From contig JAALGZ010000008.1 of the NCBI GenBank assembly GCA_015227615.1, positions 1,240,001-1,304,000 on the forward strand: DNA of 64,000 nucleotides, written 5' to 3'. This stretch comes from Labyrinthula sp. Ha. Taxonomy: Eukaryota; Sar; Bigyra; Labyrinthulida; Labyrinthulaceae. How positions within the stretch are numbered: the first letter of the stretch is position 1; each line of letters starts with the position of its first letter. Below are positions 1-9,988 of this stretch, in pieces. Position numbers and translations under genes: made by a program. The notes beneath the pieces were generated by a model that saw only the letters and a program-made list of their open reading frames with translations, ran no database searches and was not told the DNA's origin.

Positions 1-2054
1 GGTTATTTCGAACTTATTGCCGGGTCTATAATCTAATAACCATGACTCAATCTTTTAGTTTTTGATATCCTTCAATAAAAGAATTTAAACCCCCGTTGAG
101 TTAAACCCATTTCACCCCCATTACATTCTAATTTCAAAGGAAAATCAACTACATGTAATATATAAACTAAGTATGTGGTCCGTAGATGCCAATTTCACTC
201 CCTTGTTCTTTAATATAGACCCTATCTTAGAGAGTAGGAAAGCTGGTATCCTTGCTTAGAAAATAGATCTTATACTTGTTTCTTGTATAGATGACAACAT
301 GGCTACAAATAATTATTTTCTAAAATTATTGAATAACTTACATATTAGCAATGCAACTTAATATATTACCCGAGTAAATATTTTGGTTTGAATATTAGAA
401 GCAAAAGAGATTAAATAAGTTGCGCAAGCCCTCTACAAATCGTGAGCAAAATTACGACGATGAGTTTAAAGCATTGAACAACGGCAAAAAATAATAAATG
501 TTCTATTTGTATTGATTTGACAGATGTAAAATAATTGTTATCACTCTATTTGTCTAAGGTTTATACTCTAGCAACTTAAATTCTTGCTTCCATACTTAAG
601 TGTATTCATTGAGGCTTTATAGATTTTTTTTTTGAAAACTTGCACGGAAGTTAAGCCTGTTTACTAGAAAAGAACATGACTGATAGTAATTTCTAATTTA
701 CTTTTGAGCACTTTGTGTTATTATTTCTATATTTTAAGCAAATATCCAATTAAGAGCAACCTACCAGACTCATGTCTCCCGAGTTCTTTTTCTAAAAATT
801 AGGACGATTATTAAGTTGTTTTAGGTAAGATACTTGCCACAGATTATTAAATTCAGCTTATTATATGATCATGACATTATGTAAGCACTATCAGTATCGA
901 CGGTACTAACTGTAACGGAAGTGATATCCTGTAAAGTTCTTAGGTTTATAATATTACTCCGCGGTATTTGGGTTCGTGCTCAGCTAAGAATTAACAAAAA
1001 GATTATTTCTTAGCTAGTATACCGAGCAGTACTGACTGGCTGGTGATACCTGCCTAGGAACTTAATCTCTAGATTCAAACAATAAATTTCCAAAGTAGTT
1101 AGAAAGTAATCACCTTCAGCCAGAAACTAAGGTTTACCAGCATGATTAACCTATTAACGAGAGAATAACGCATTTTCAGACATTATATAAGCTTCAAGAA
1201 AAATAATGTTTCTTAAAATCTTTGCTAGATTAGCAAAAACAACCTGCAAATAGTTAATAAAATTAGATGTCTGGGTAAACACATATCTTATCCATAAATT
1301 GAGTTATTAGATATTTCGGTTCATAGAACCTAAAATCATTTGATGCTGTTCTCTAGTAGCATAAACTTGGCTAAAAATGACTTATTTTCTAGGCAAACTC
1401 TGAGATCTTATGAAGCTTGTGAATATTATGCTAGTAACTGAAACCTAATTGCTATATAGTCAAGGGACCGCAGATTATAACCATGTTTATTAAAGTCGGG
1501 CAGAGTCTACTTATTGTTCTTAGTGGGTATTTCTTATATTAATTTTTGTGGTACATAAGTAAATCAAATTTATTTTTTTTTGGTAGATTAAATATAAGAT
1601 TTTCCTGCGTATAGCAGCTCCTCTTAACTGCTCTAATAAAATGCAGCTTTTCAGGAAAGTCAGCCATTGCTTTGAAGAATACGAAGATTCTATTTTAGCT
1701 TACCTAGGACCGGAAAATCAAGTATAAGTTGCGTAGAGTACACCAAAGAATTTGACAATTCAAAGAAAACTGTTCAACTCAAGTAAACGAATCTGTTGTA
1801 CAGTCGTCCAAAACCCTTAGCCTGCTCCATTCTACTCCCGGGAATGGGAAAAGACTGTTACAAATTTTCCAAGTTGTAAACTGGTCATCTCAACTCTTGA
1901 AATGAACAAAAAAAATAATTAAAACAGCATCTGTTTTCCTCATTGGGCTGAACTTGAAACAAACAATGTACACTTTGTTTGGGTAGTGTTCCGAGTTAGT
2001 GTCTTTTCTAGACCTTGCAGTTTTTTTAGTCCTGTCCGTTAAAACGTAAAAAAA
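1..2054. other. Gene-free stretch
   Basis: AT-rich sequence with frequent stops in all frames. I see no exon series, RNA gene or repeat that I can support. The only longer reading frame (minus strand, 1890-2180) runs antisense through the start of the next gene and has no recognisable protein character. Confidence 0.5.
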
Positions 2055-2291
2055 ATGGAAACAACAGATTGGAGAGAAAATGAGTTTGTGCAGAATGCTG
2101 TTCTTGTACGTGTTGCTAATCTTGCGGGTTTGCCAGAAGCTGGTGTTGTAGAACTGGATTCGCAGCTTGGAGAAGCTCAAATGGTTTTTTTGAATGTGTG
2201 TTTAAAAAACCTTTTACTCTTGTTCACAATTACCTTTATTTCCTACATTTGTGTAGCTCTGGCCATGAAAGATCCGAAAGTAGGTCTCTAA
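2055..2291 (+). CDS. Small protein with C-terminal transmembrane segment, function unknown
   Basis: A 78-residue frame begins at an ATG preceded by an A-rich run. The first half (METTDWRENEFVQNAVLVRV...) is acidic and soluble-looking. The second half holds one hydrophobic segment (about residues 51-70), which would suit a tail-anchored protein. The N-terminus has a faint likeness to the start of Mediator MED15 KIX domains (a DWR...F.Q pattern), but too weak to name it. An intron beginning near 2182 and ending at 2257 is possible and would remove the TM segment, so the C-terminal half is uncertain. It converges on the REEP gene with 38 bp between stop codons. I do not recognise the family. Confidence 0.35.
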   Translation: METTDWRENEFVQNAVLVRVANLAGLPEAGVVELDSQLGEAQMVFLNVCLKNLLLLFTITFISYICVALAMKDPKVGL

Positions 2292-2329
2292 GAGTAAAAG
2301 TTACAAGTTCACTTCTTAATTATACAAGA

Positions 2330-2866
2330 TTACTCTTCTTTTTGTTTAATTTCCTCCGTGTTAAACTTTTGGTCCACAAAGTCTTCAGCTGTAGCAACAA
2401 TTCCTTTAACTACATTTTGGTACAAAAATTTTGCACCTTGTGTTGAAGGCAAAAATAACCAGATTAAAAAACCAAACTTGAACGAGTAGTAAAAGGGAAA
2501 CCAAAAAAGCAACACATCAACGAAAGCCTCCACCACCGTAAATAACGCATATACCACCCAGTATGTTAACCATTGGGTATCGTCGTCTTTTCTTTTTGAT
2601 TCAATAGCATGAAATGAAGCATATGTTGGATAAAAAAATCCAGTGGCATTACATATGAAATTTGGACCTAGAGTAACATATGCGAGGGTGAAGAATGTTA
2701 AGATTGCGCTTGTTAGAATGTATGTCTTTGAAATTCCTGTCTTGGAAGATAAAATATTGAGAAATCTGATTGAGGATAGATCTTCATCCAGCCTGGCGGT
2801 TGCTTCAGTGATCTTTTCTGCGACTTCTGTCATTTGATCTTTTTTCTTCTTTTCTGTATTTTTCAA
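2330..2866 (-). CDS. REEP: REEP/Yop1/HVA22-family ER membrane-shaping protein
   Basis: A 178-residue protein of the TB2/DP1/HVA22 family, which bends ER tubules through two hydrophobic hairpins. The family core is clear: GFFYPTYASFHAIES (residues 76-90), then DDTQWLTYWVVYALF (about 95-109) and FWFPFYYSFKFGFLIW (about 121-136). Hydrophobic stretches at about 49-66, 69-84, 102-120 and 121-140 fit the paired hairpins. The N-terminus is a charged segment of about 45 residues rich in Lys and Glu, probably cytosolic; the C-terminus is acidic and may continue as an amphipathic helix. Length is typical for REEP5/Yop1 (about 180-190). No intron is needed. The ATG lies only 74 bp from that of YL1 on the other strand, so the two genes must share a promoter region. 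Confidence 0.93.
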   Translation of the reverse strand: MKNTEKKKKDQMTEVAEKITEATARLDEDLSSIRFLNILSSKTGISKTYILTSAILTFFTLAYVTLGPNFICNATGFFYPTYASFHAIESKRKDDDTQWLTYWVVYALFTVVEAFVDVLLFWFPFYYSFKFGFLIWLFLPSTQGAKFLYQNVVKGIVATAEDFVDQKFNTEEIKQKEE

Positions 2867-2940
2867 GATTGAATTTTTGCCAGATATGGCCAGTTAATGT
2901 ATGATATGGCCACTGTTGGCTCAACAGAACATTTTTTAAA
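2867..2940. promoter_or_regulatory. 74-bp divergent promoter with a repeated GATATGGCCA box
   Basis: This is the whole space between the start codons of REEP (-) and YL1 (+), so both 5' UTRs and both promoters fit in 74 bp. It holds two exact copies of GATATGGCCA at 2883-2892 and 2903-2912, spaced 20 bp start to start, close to two helical turns. That spacing suggests a pair of same-face binding sites, but no factor can be named. No clear TATA box is seen. Confidence 0.45.
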
Positions 2941-3918
2941 ATGCAGAGAGAAACGAGGAAAACAGCCGGCAAGAGAGTAACCGAATTAGACGAAAATGGA
3001 GAGGAATTCTACAAAAATGACACCTGGAAGGATTTTTCAGATGATGATGATATTGCAACAGATGAATTCGACTCAAGTGAAATGGAAGACATCGAGGATG
3101 TGACCATTTTTTTCTGAATTATCTTTTAGTCTGACATTGACGCAGTTGATGAAGAGCTTGAGGCAAAAGTACATGAAAAAGAAGCTGAACAAGAAGAAAA
3201 GGAATTGAATAAAAGATCTAGAAGATCTACTCGAAGTACAGCTTATAAGGCACCGAAACCAAAACCAGCTACCAAAAAGAAAACTACTGCAAAAACAATT
3301 AAAAAGCCAACTGAAAAAACTAAGAAGCGAACAACTCGTTCTTCAACAAAAAAGAAAGCCATTAAAAAGTACATCAGAGCAATTAAACAAATTGATTTTT
3401 TGGGTGAAGCGGCTCTAACGGAAGAGGAGAATAAAAGACAATTGGTTGGGCTGATGATGCTTCAAGAAAAAGAAGAAGATCAAATAAAGAAGAAATGGGA
3501 TCGTAGTAAGGCTGATAGGTTCAAGGATAGTAAGAAAGAAGATTTAGTGGAAATTAGGAGTAACAAGTTGGGAACTTTATATTTTTTTGGAAGTGAAGAA
3601 AAAATGCGAGAAGGAATAAACTTTGATCGATTTGTAACAGAGAAAGAATTTAGAGCATTTGAAGAGGCAGAAAGAGAAGAAATCGAGTTAAAGTCCAGTG
3701 TTAAGAAGAAGAGAAAAAGAAAATATCAAAAGGTGCAAAAAAGAAAAGAAGAAGAGGAAGAAAAAAAGATACTGCAAATTAAAGCAGAAAGAAAACCAAA
3801 GTGTGCTATCACTGGAGAACCTGCTAAATATAGAGATCCACTAACACAAAAATACTATTCTACGATTGATGCGTTTAAACAAATTCGGGAACAATATGCA
3901 AAAGAAACAAAAAACTGA
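2941..3918 (+). CDS. VPS72: YL1/Swc2 (VPS72) histone H2A.Z chaperone subunit of SWR1-type remodeller
   Basis: Two exons (2941-3099 and 3130-3918) join across a 30-bp GT...AG intron (3100-3129), phase 0, giving 315 residues. The first exon carries the conserved YL1 start: RETRKTAGKRV, then an EFYKND step and a long acidic DDDD/DE-rich tract, the part that binds H2A.Z-H2B in the family. The middle is highly basic (Lys/Arg/Thr-rich, then mixed-charge helices). The C-terminus is a YL1_C domain, KPKCAITGEPAKYRDPLT followed by YYSTIDAFKQIRE (about residues 277-307). Without splicing the acidic domain is lost, so the intron is well supported. The product is nuclear and acts in H2A.Z deposition. Its TGA (3916-3918) directly abuts the stop codon of FDXR on the opposite strand. 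Confidence 0.93.
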
Positions 3919-5299
3919 TCACAGGGCAATATCGAGCATTTCATGAATTGACAGGATCTTTTCTCTTGGTTTATTCTTTTTCAAACCTCGATGTTTTTCC
4001 TCGTGATCGATCTTTTTATATCCTTCAAAAGAAATGTAATCTATAGATGAAAGACGATCTCTTAGATCTTGCTTCAGTTTCATATCTGGATTGGATTCTA
4101 AAAATTGGTGAACACTGGACACAGTTTCCTTTGCGTCGATTAAGTTTGTTGCTACTATTCCTGTTGCACCTCTTTTAGCCCATCCGCAAGAAAACAAGTT
4201 ATCATTGAGATGACCTTGAGCATTTTTATATACATGTTTATGCTTATCAAACTTCAGGTCCTCTGTTTCACCGAAATTTGGTGTTCCTAAGAATCCAACA
4301 GCTGTTATGACCAGATCAGAATCTAGAATCAACTCTTCATCAGTATCTACAGCCTTGGAAGAGTTTAAAGTTTGGCGAATAAATTTTGTTTGTTTTATTT
4401 GGTTTGTTTCTGAATCTATGATGAATTCTTTTGGAGATAAGAGGAAACGAAGAAAACCTTGTTTTGTGTGCGGAGTGGGAGCAGTCTGCTGTTTAACCTT
4501 CTTCAACAGATCGAAAATACGTTTCTTTGGCCTTTTTTTCAATAAAGCACCAATTTCCTCTTGGCTCATTACTTCCAAAGCGGCATCAAACTCTTCAGAG
4601 TTAATCCCAAAACCTGATTCCTTCAACCTTGTCAACTCACGAAACTCCTTAATTGTAAATGCAGCTTGCAGAGGTCCTCTGCGTCCAATAACATTAACAG
4701 CTCTCTCTTTACTTTGCATCAACATTTCAATTGCTGCTTCAGTTATGTCCGTCTTACGCAGTGTCTCTTCATCACAAAGAAACATCCTCGCACAATCAAG
4801 AGCTACGTTTCCCTGCCCAATGATGGCAATGTTTTTTACTTGTTCATTTAACTTTGGGGAAAGATGTTGAAAATATGGATGCCCATTGTACCAGTAGACA
4901 AATTCTCGTGAGGTGAATATATTTTTATCTTGTGGATTCTCTGGTTCAAAAGGTAATCTTCTCTCGCTGTTTGCTCCATGGGCTAGAACGACTGCTGAAT
5001 AAGATTCTTTTAGGGTTTGTAGTGATAGATTTGAGTCACCTATTCGAATATTTCCGAAAAAGTTTACGTTCTTGTTCGAAAAAATATTATCAAAGTCTTT
5101 TTCTACTTCTTTTACCTAGGGATAATAGCGAAAATTTGGATACTTCGGGGTGATCTGGAGCCACTCCATAGCGAATCAATCCATAGGGAACAGGCAATTG
5201 TTCATATATATCTATTATAGAGGTTGGATAGAGTTTATTAAGATATTTTGCTGAATACATTCCAGCTGGACCAGAACCAACTATTGCAAAACGTTTCAT
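3919..5299 (-). CDS. FDXR: Adrenodoxin/ferredoxin-NADP+ reductase (FDXR/Arh1 type)
   Basis: Two exons on the minus strand (5299-5144 and 5115-3919) flank a 28-bp GT...AG intron (5143-5116), phase 0; total 450 residues. The FAD Rossmann motif is at the very start (FAVGSGPAGM type, residues 4-14; here FAIVGSGPAGMY), followed by PVPYGLIRYGVAPDHPE (36-52), which the intron splits from the next exon. The NADPH motif IIGQGNVALDCAR is at about 150-162. The C-terminal family signature LFSCGWAKRGATGIVATN is also present. The enzyme passes electrons from NADPH to ferredoxin for Fe-S cluster synthesis, normally in mitochondria. No presequence is visible: the fold begins at residue 3, with an in-frame TAA two codons upstream of the ATG. 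Either an upstream exon is missed or targeting is unusual. It converges with YL1 with zero bases between stop codons. Confidence 0.94.
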
Positions 5300-6138
5300 T
5301 ACTTAAGTTCCTTTTTTCAACTGATTCTGTAGCTGGGGTAATGTGATATTGAAATTGTGTGCTTTTTCTGAAGAGAGTACTTTGAATGGACAAATAGACC
5401 AGTAAGTTCTACGTGTTTAGTCGGTTCTTAGAATTCGATAATATAAAGCGATAATTTTATTTTTTGGGAACCCTTTTAATGACCTTTTCTTCCGGTAAAA
5501 CCATCGTACTGGCACCACATAAGTAATAAACATGTTTAAAGTATGTTTATACACCAGTTTTTTTATGTTTGATGCTATCGTAACGATTTTTCTGAGAAAA
5601 GTTAAGTAATTTTCATTCTAGGACCAGATCTATCCTGATACACTGGATTCAAAAGTGTTTTTGTTCTGGTGTCAGGAATACCAAACCTGTTCCTTGAAAA
5701 CTAAGGGGTCAATGGGGTCAAAAGCTTTGGATGATTAGGTTCACAGATATTGATTAACAATTAGGTAACTCAAAACTCTGTGGGAATCATAGTTCTGACC
5801 TTATTGTTTATCTTTTGGTTCTAAAATAATAGCGCATTCGATAAAAATGTATATAGACAAATTGTTGAGTTGCCTTTAGAGTCGTGTTGAAGTCGTATGC
5901 AATGACTACATGGTAAGACTCGAAAAAATAAATAGGACTAAGAAGTTAAGATTATCGGCATTAGTAAGAAAGCTGACCTAAGTACAAAATGAAATATCTA
6001 ATAAATTTAATAATAACTCACATCAACAATGTTTGGGGTTCGGAATACTAACCAGCAACTAAGTTCAGTTAGTTTATAAAGTCTTGTGAGAGAGTTTTAG
6101 GATTCTAGGGTTTAATCTAACTTTTTTATACAAGCGCA
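5300..6138. other. Gene-free stretch
   Basis: About 0.84 kb between the FDXR start and a possible spliced Cys-rich gene. Stop-rich in all frames; it should hold the FDXR promoter, but I see no motif I can defend. Confidence 0.4.
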
Positions 6139-6849
6139 ATGAAATCAATGGAAGAGGTAGAGGAACTCAACCATGTTTAAAGTTTAGGAAATATCGTGCA
6201 GAGTTAATAGTTGCAAATCCAAAACCAAATTCTGCTGTCCTGCCATGGTATTTGGAGACCATGTCACAATATTTGATGAATGTCAGCAGCCCAAAGGTGG
6301 ATTTGCAACTACCAGAAATGGAAGACAATTAAAGGCTCCATGTTATCTATTGTGGTTAAAGTTATCTTGCGGAATTATTTTTTCATAGAATTAGTCTGCT
6401 TTTTTTTTATCTAAACAGTCCAACAGATCATCCTGAGGCCTTCAGAAAAAATAACTCTTGGTAGACCACTGAACGCCCAACTACAGTTAATATTTTCATG
6501 GAACTTATGTCTCAGCACAAACTGGCACTGCTGCTAAAAAATTTCCATGTAGTAGAAAGAGTGGTGCTGTTTGACATACAAATGGAAGATATCAAGATAT
6601 AATACACAAGTTTAGGGTTAATAAGGCTCTTAAGAGATTGATATTCCTGAACTGGTATTTGAGGATCATATTAATCATGATACGTCAAATGATAGTAGAT
6701 AATTTTTCTAATGCTTATATAATTAAAGCTGTTGTTTCACTCCTGGACAGTGTGAAAAGCACGGCAAAAGGATAATTGGACCGGAAAACTACGTTATCCG
6801 TGAGAAGTTACCCAAGAACTGTAAAGATTGTGGAGTTACTTTACTATAA
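6139..6849 (+). CDS. Possible multi-exon Cys-rich protein gene (or its relic)
   Basis: No long frame exists, but exon-like pieces can be read. A short ATG exon (6139-6156) is followed by a 31-bp GT...AG candidate intron (6157-6187). Next comes an in-frame Cys-rich exon from 6188 to about 6350, including SCRVNSCKSKTKFCCPA and GDHVTIFDECQQPKGG. Middle pieces around 6420-6590 are uncertain. One further piece reads IDIPELVFEDHINHD (about 6640-6682). After a 45-bp candidate intron (6684-6728), the last exon (6729-6849) starts CCFTPGQCEKHGKRIIG and ends NCKDCGVTLL plus TAA. Cys pairs suggest a zinc-binding or disulphide-rich protein. I do not recognise the family. The middle joins are not secure, so this could also be a decaying gene. 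Confidence 0.35.
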
Positions 6850-7862
6850 CAAAACTTTCATATTAAAGGTTGAGTGATCCTTAGATACACTGCTTTTATT
6901 CCAATATCATTAGACTATATTTTTTTCTTCGTGTGAAACAATTGACAGCTTTTTACCAAGAAAGAGGAAAGATTGTGCGTTGAAATACCATCTATTGGGA
7001 CAACCTTTAGGGTACGGTGGTTGAATACCAGAAACGCATAGAAAGTAGGATAAAACCCAGGAAGCTTTAAAATTCAGCCGAAGTGCTTGTTAAAATAATC
7101 AATATCACTGAAAGTGAATTTTAAATTATATAAAGTTGTAGAATTTATTAACATTATATTGAACGACAACCCTGACTAGAAAAGTCTAATTTGCTTACAT
7201 CTTCTCACTAAGATATTTGTGGTTTCCTTATACTTAAACAGGAAATTAACATGTTCTATTTCTCTGATTCTTGTCTTTAGAAACAAAACAGGTTCATGAC
7301 AATAAAATACATATAACAAGTTCGTGCTTACTTGTAGTTTCATTTGGTTTCTTGCGACTTGTTTACAGAATAAGTTTTTTTTATATATGAGATCAGTAAT
7401 ATTATTAAAAATACAATAATTCCCATAAAATAGATGAATATAATATCTGGATATTATAGGCAGTTCAAATTAAACTCGTTTAACAGATATCTTTGTTGTC
7501 CTTAAAAATAGATTCGTTTCAGATAGAATCCATCTGTCATCACGTCGTAAATTTAATGACCATTTCGGCCAAGGGACAAGTCTCACTCATCCGTTAAAAG
7601 TCGGCAAAAGGAAAAAGAAGAGAAAATTGAACAACTTGATAATTCTCAGTTTGTTCCTGTAGTACCAAAATTGTATACAAAAGGGAACTCGATAAATCTT
7701 TTTACAATCAAACAACTTATTAGCACGTTAAGGATCCTCTAAATTTTCTGTAAACATCAAATTTCAAAGAAAGTTCTGTAATTTCAACTGTTCTAGACAT
7801 AGTTTGTGCATATACAACTTAAATTTTGAGTTTTCTGTTGTAAAAATTCCCACTGCAGTATA
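6850..7862. other. Intergenic stretch upstream of Pumilio
   Basis: About 1.0 kb with no frame or RNA that I can support. The last 150 bp before the Pumilio ATG probably hold its promoter and 5' UTR; no specific element is recognisable. Confidence 0.4.
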
Positions 7863-9988
7863 ATGGAAACTATTCAACCCCCTAACTCTACTTTAAAAGA
7901 AAACCTCGCCATTTCTAGATCGACTTCTGTTGGCGGATTCGCATCGGCAAAACCTCTTAAACGGTAAAGTCCTGTTTTATTTTAACGTATAGAAACGGAA
8001 GTTCACAAAATCTCAGGCTATCAACGGATAATTTCTCAAATGGTCTGCATGATGATTCATCCCTGCAAAAGGCACCCTCTTTAGTTGGTAGAGCACCGTC
8101 ACTTGAAAGAAGTCAAAGTTTGAATGCGAGTTTTGCAGGAAATTCGCTAAGACAAGGCGAGAATAATCAGCCTTTGAATCTTGGCTACCAGCCTCAGAGA
8201 CAGCAACAAATGGAAGGCATTAATCTAAATCAAGGTTTTCATAGTGGATTTATGCATCATAATCCTCCTACCACTCTGGTTCCTCCTACACCTCAGATTA
8301 ATGCTTCCCAATTTAACTCAAACATGACAAGTGCTCAATTTCCCGGACCTTTAGCTACCCCTTATTTAAACTCCCCTTACCCCTCAGTACCTTCATATTT
8401 TCCTACACCATTTCAAAATGGCGTACCGAATACCCAGATGATGCCAACATTTTCACCTAATATAAACCAAGGTTTATTTGGAGTTGGTACTTCGCCTATG
8501 GTTATGAGTAATAGATTGGCCCCTACAATGCCACCTTTGCCTAACCAAATGTTTGGTACCAAACAAGCCTTCGTTCAAGCACCAAATCAACAGCAGAGAT
8601 ATTATAACGGGGGAATGGGGATGCAGATGGGGCAACATCAGGGAATCGGAATGACACCTGAAAAATCAGAATCTCAAGGCATGCTTGAACACTTGAAGAA
8701 TGTTATGAAAAATCACCCTATTAGTGCCACATCTACAAGGTTTAACTCACACTCTGTACATGCAGGAAGTCAATTTCTTGGTGGCTCTGGCTCTTTGGAG
8801 TCACAGGTGTACGAATCAGTTGGAATAACGTGGTCACTTAAAGATATCCTGCCTCATGTTTATGAATTTTCTAGGGATCAATTTGGATCTCGGTTTATTC
8901 AGCATAAGCTCCAGAATCCCAATGTTCTTCAGGAAGATAAGGATGCAGTATTTGAGGAGTTCAAACAGTACTTAAATGTGCTGTGCAAAGACGTTTTTGG
9001 TAATTATGTAGTTCAAAAAATTTTGGATGTTAAAGTTGGGTCTGTAGACCAACATAACTTTATTTTTGAAGAATGCATTAAAGGAAAAATGCAAGAGCTT
9101 TCGACTCATATGTATGGTTGTAGAGTTGTCCAGAAACTTATCGAGCAAATTTTTGGATTAACTGCAATTCTTTTTTTGAAGCAATCTGGGAAAAACAGCA
9201 GACTAGGAGATGGACTTAATGGATTGAAAGAAAGAGTTGAACAAGGTGGAATTTACGAAATGGCAGTTCAAGATGAGTTATTGCAGGAATTAGCACCACA
9301 CATTTCCGGTTTAGTGACAGATCAAAATGGAAATCATGTAGTGCAGAAGTGTATCGAGCAAATCAGGCCTATTTCGAGGTTGGAGTTCTTCTTTCAAAAT
9401 TTTGAAGGTCAGTACAGGAGCATGTCCAAACATCCTTACGGATGCAGAGTAGTTCAAAGAGTTTTGGAGAATTCACCGTTGGAAGTTGTTGTTCTCGTAG
9501 TAAAAGAAATACTCCAGGACCCGAAACACATGATTAAGGATCAGTATGCAAATTATGTAGTTCAACACATTATTGAGAAGAAGAAGACTTCTTTTGTTGA
9601 CTATCCAGATGAAGAGGAGAAAAAGAAACATGAGGAGTTAAAGATATTCAGGCAAACTTTATTCAATCTCGTTACAGAGTCTTTGGAAGAGTTCGCAACA
9701 CATAAGTTTGGTTCAAATGTTGTTGAATGCTGCATTAAGCATGGTAGTCAGTCTGAACGAAATCAAATTATTGAAAAGGTGTTGCAGGAGAATGTAATGC
9801 AGAGAATGATGACTGATGCATATGCGAATTATGTTGTACAAAAAGTAATTGATAAAGCGAGTCCAGCACAGCAAAATAGGATTTTTAGATTAGTTCAAAC
9901 TAATGAAATATCCCTGAGAAAGCTGACGTATGGAAAACACATTATTAATAAGTTGAGGCAGTCTAGAGGTCCAAACTTACTTCATTAG
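7863..9988 (+). CDS. PUM: Pumilio/PUF RNA-binding translational regulator
   Basis: Exon 1 (7863-7963) and exon 2 (7993-9988) join across a 29-bp intron (7964-7992), phase 2, giving 698 residues. The first ~310 residues are low-complexity (Asn, Gln, Pro, Ser, Met-rich), usual for Pumilio N-termini. Eight PUF repeats follow (about 312-690). Their base-reading triplets are visible: SRFIQ, NYVVQ, CRVVQ, NHVVQ, CRVVQ, NYVVQ, SNVVE and NYVVQ from repeat 1 to repeat 8. By the published PUF code this predicts binding to UGUAUAUA, the classical Pumilio/Puf3 element. A ~45-residue insertion (about 423-466) separates repeats 3 and 4. PUF proteins bind 3' UTRs in the cytoplasm and recruit deadenylases. 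Without the intron the N-terminal 34 residues would be lost; the ATG at 7863 is the first in frame. Confidence 0.95.

Noticed and set aside
4307-4870. 187-codon plus-strand frame
   Set aside because: Antisense of FDXR exon 2, which has unmistakable family motifs.
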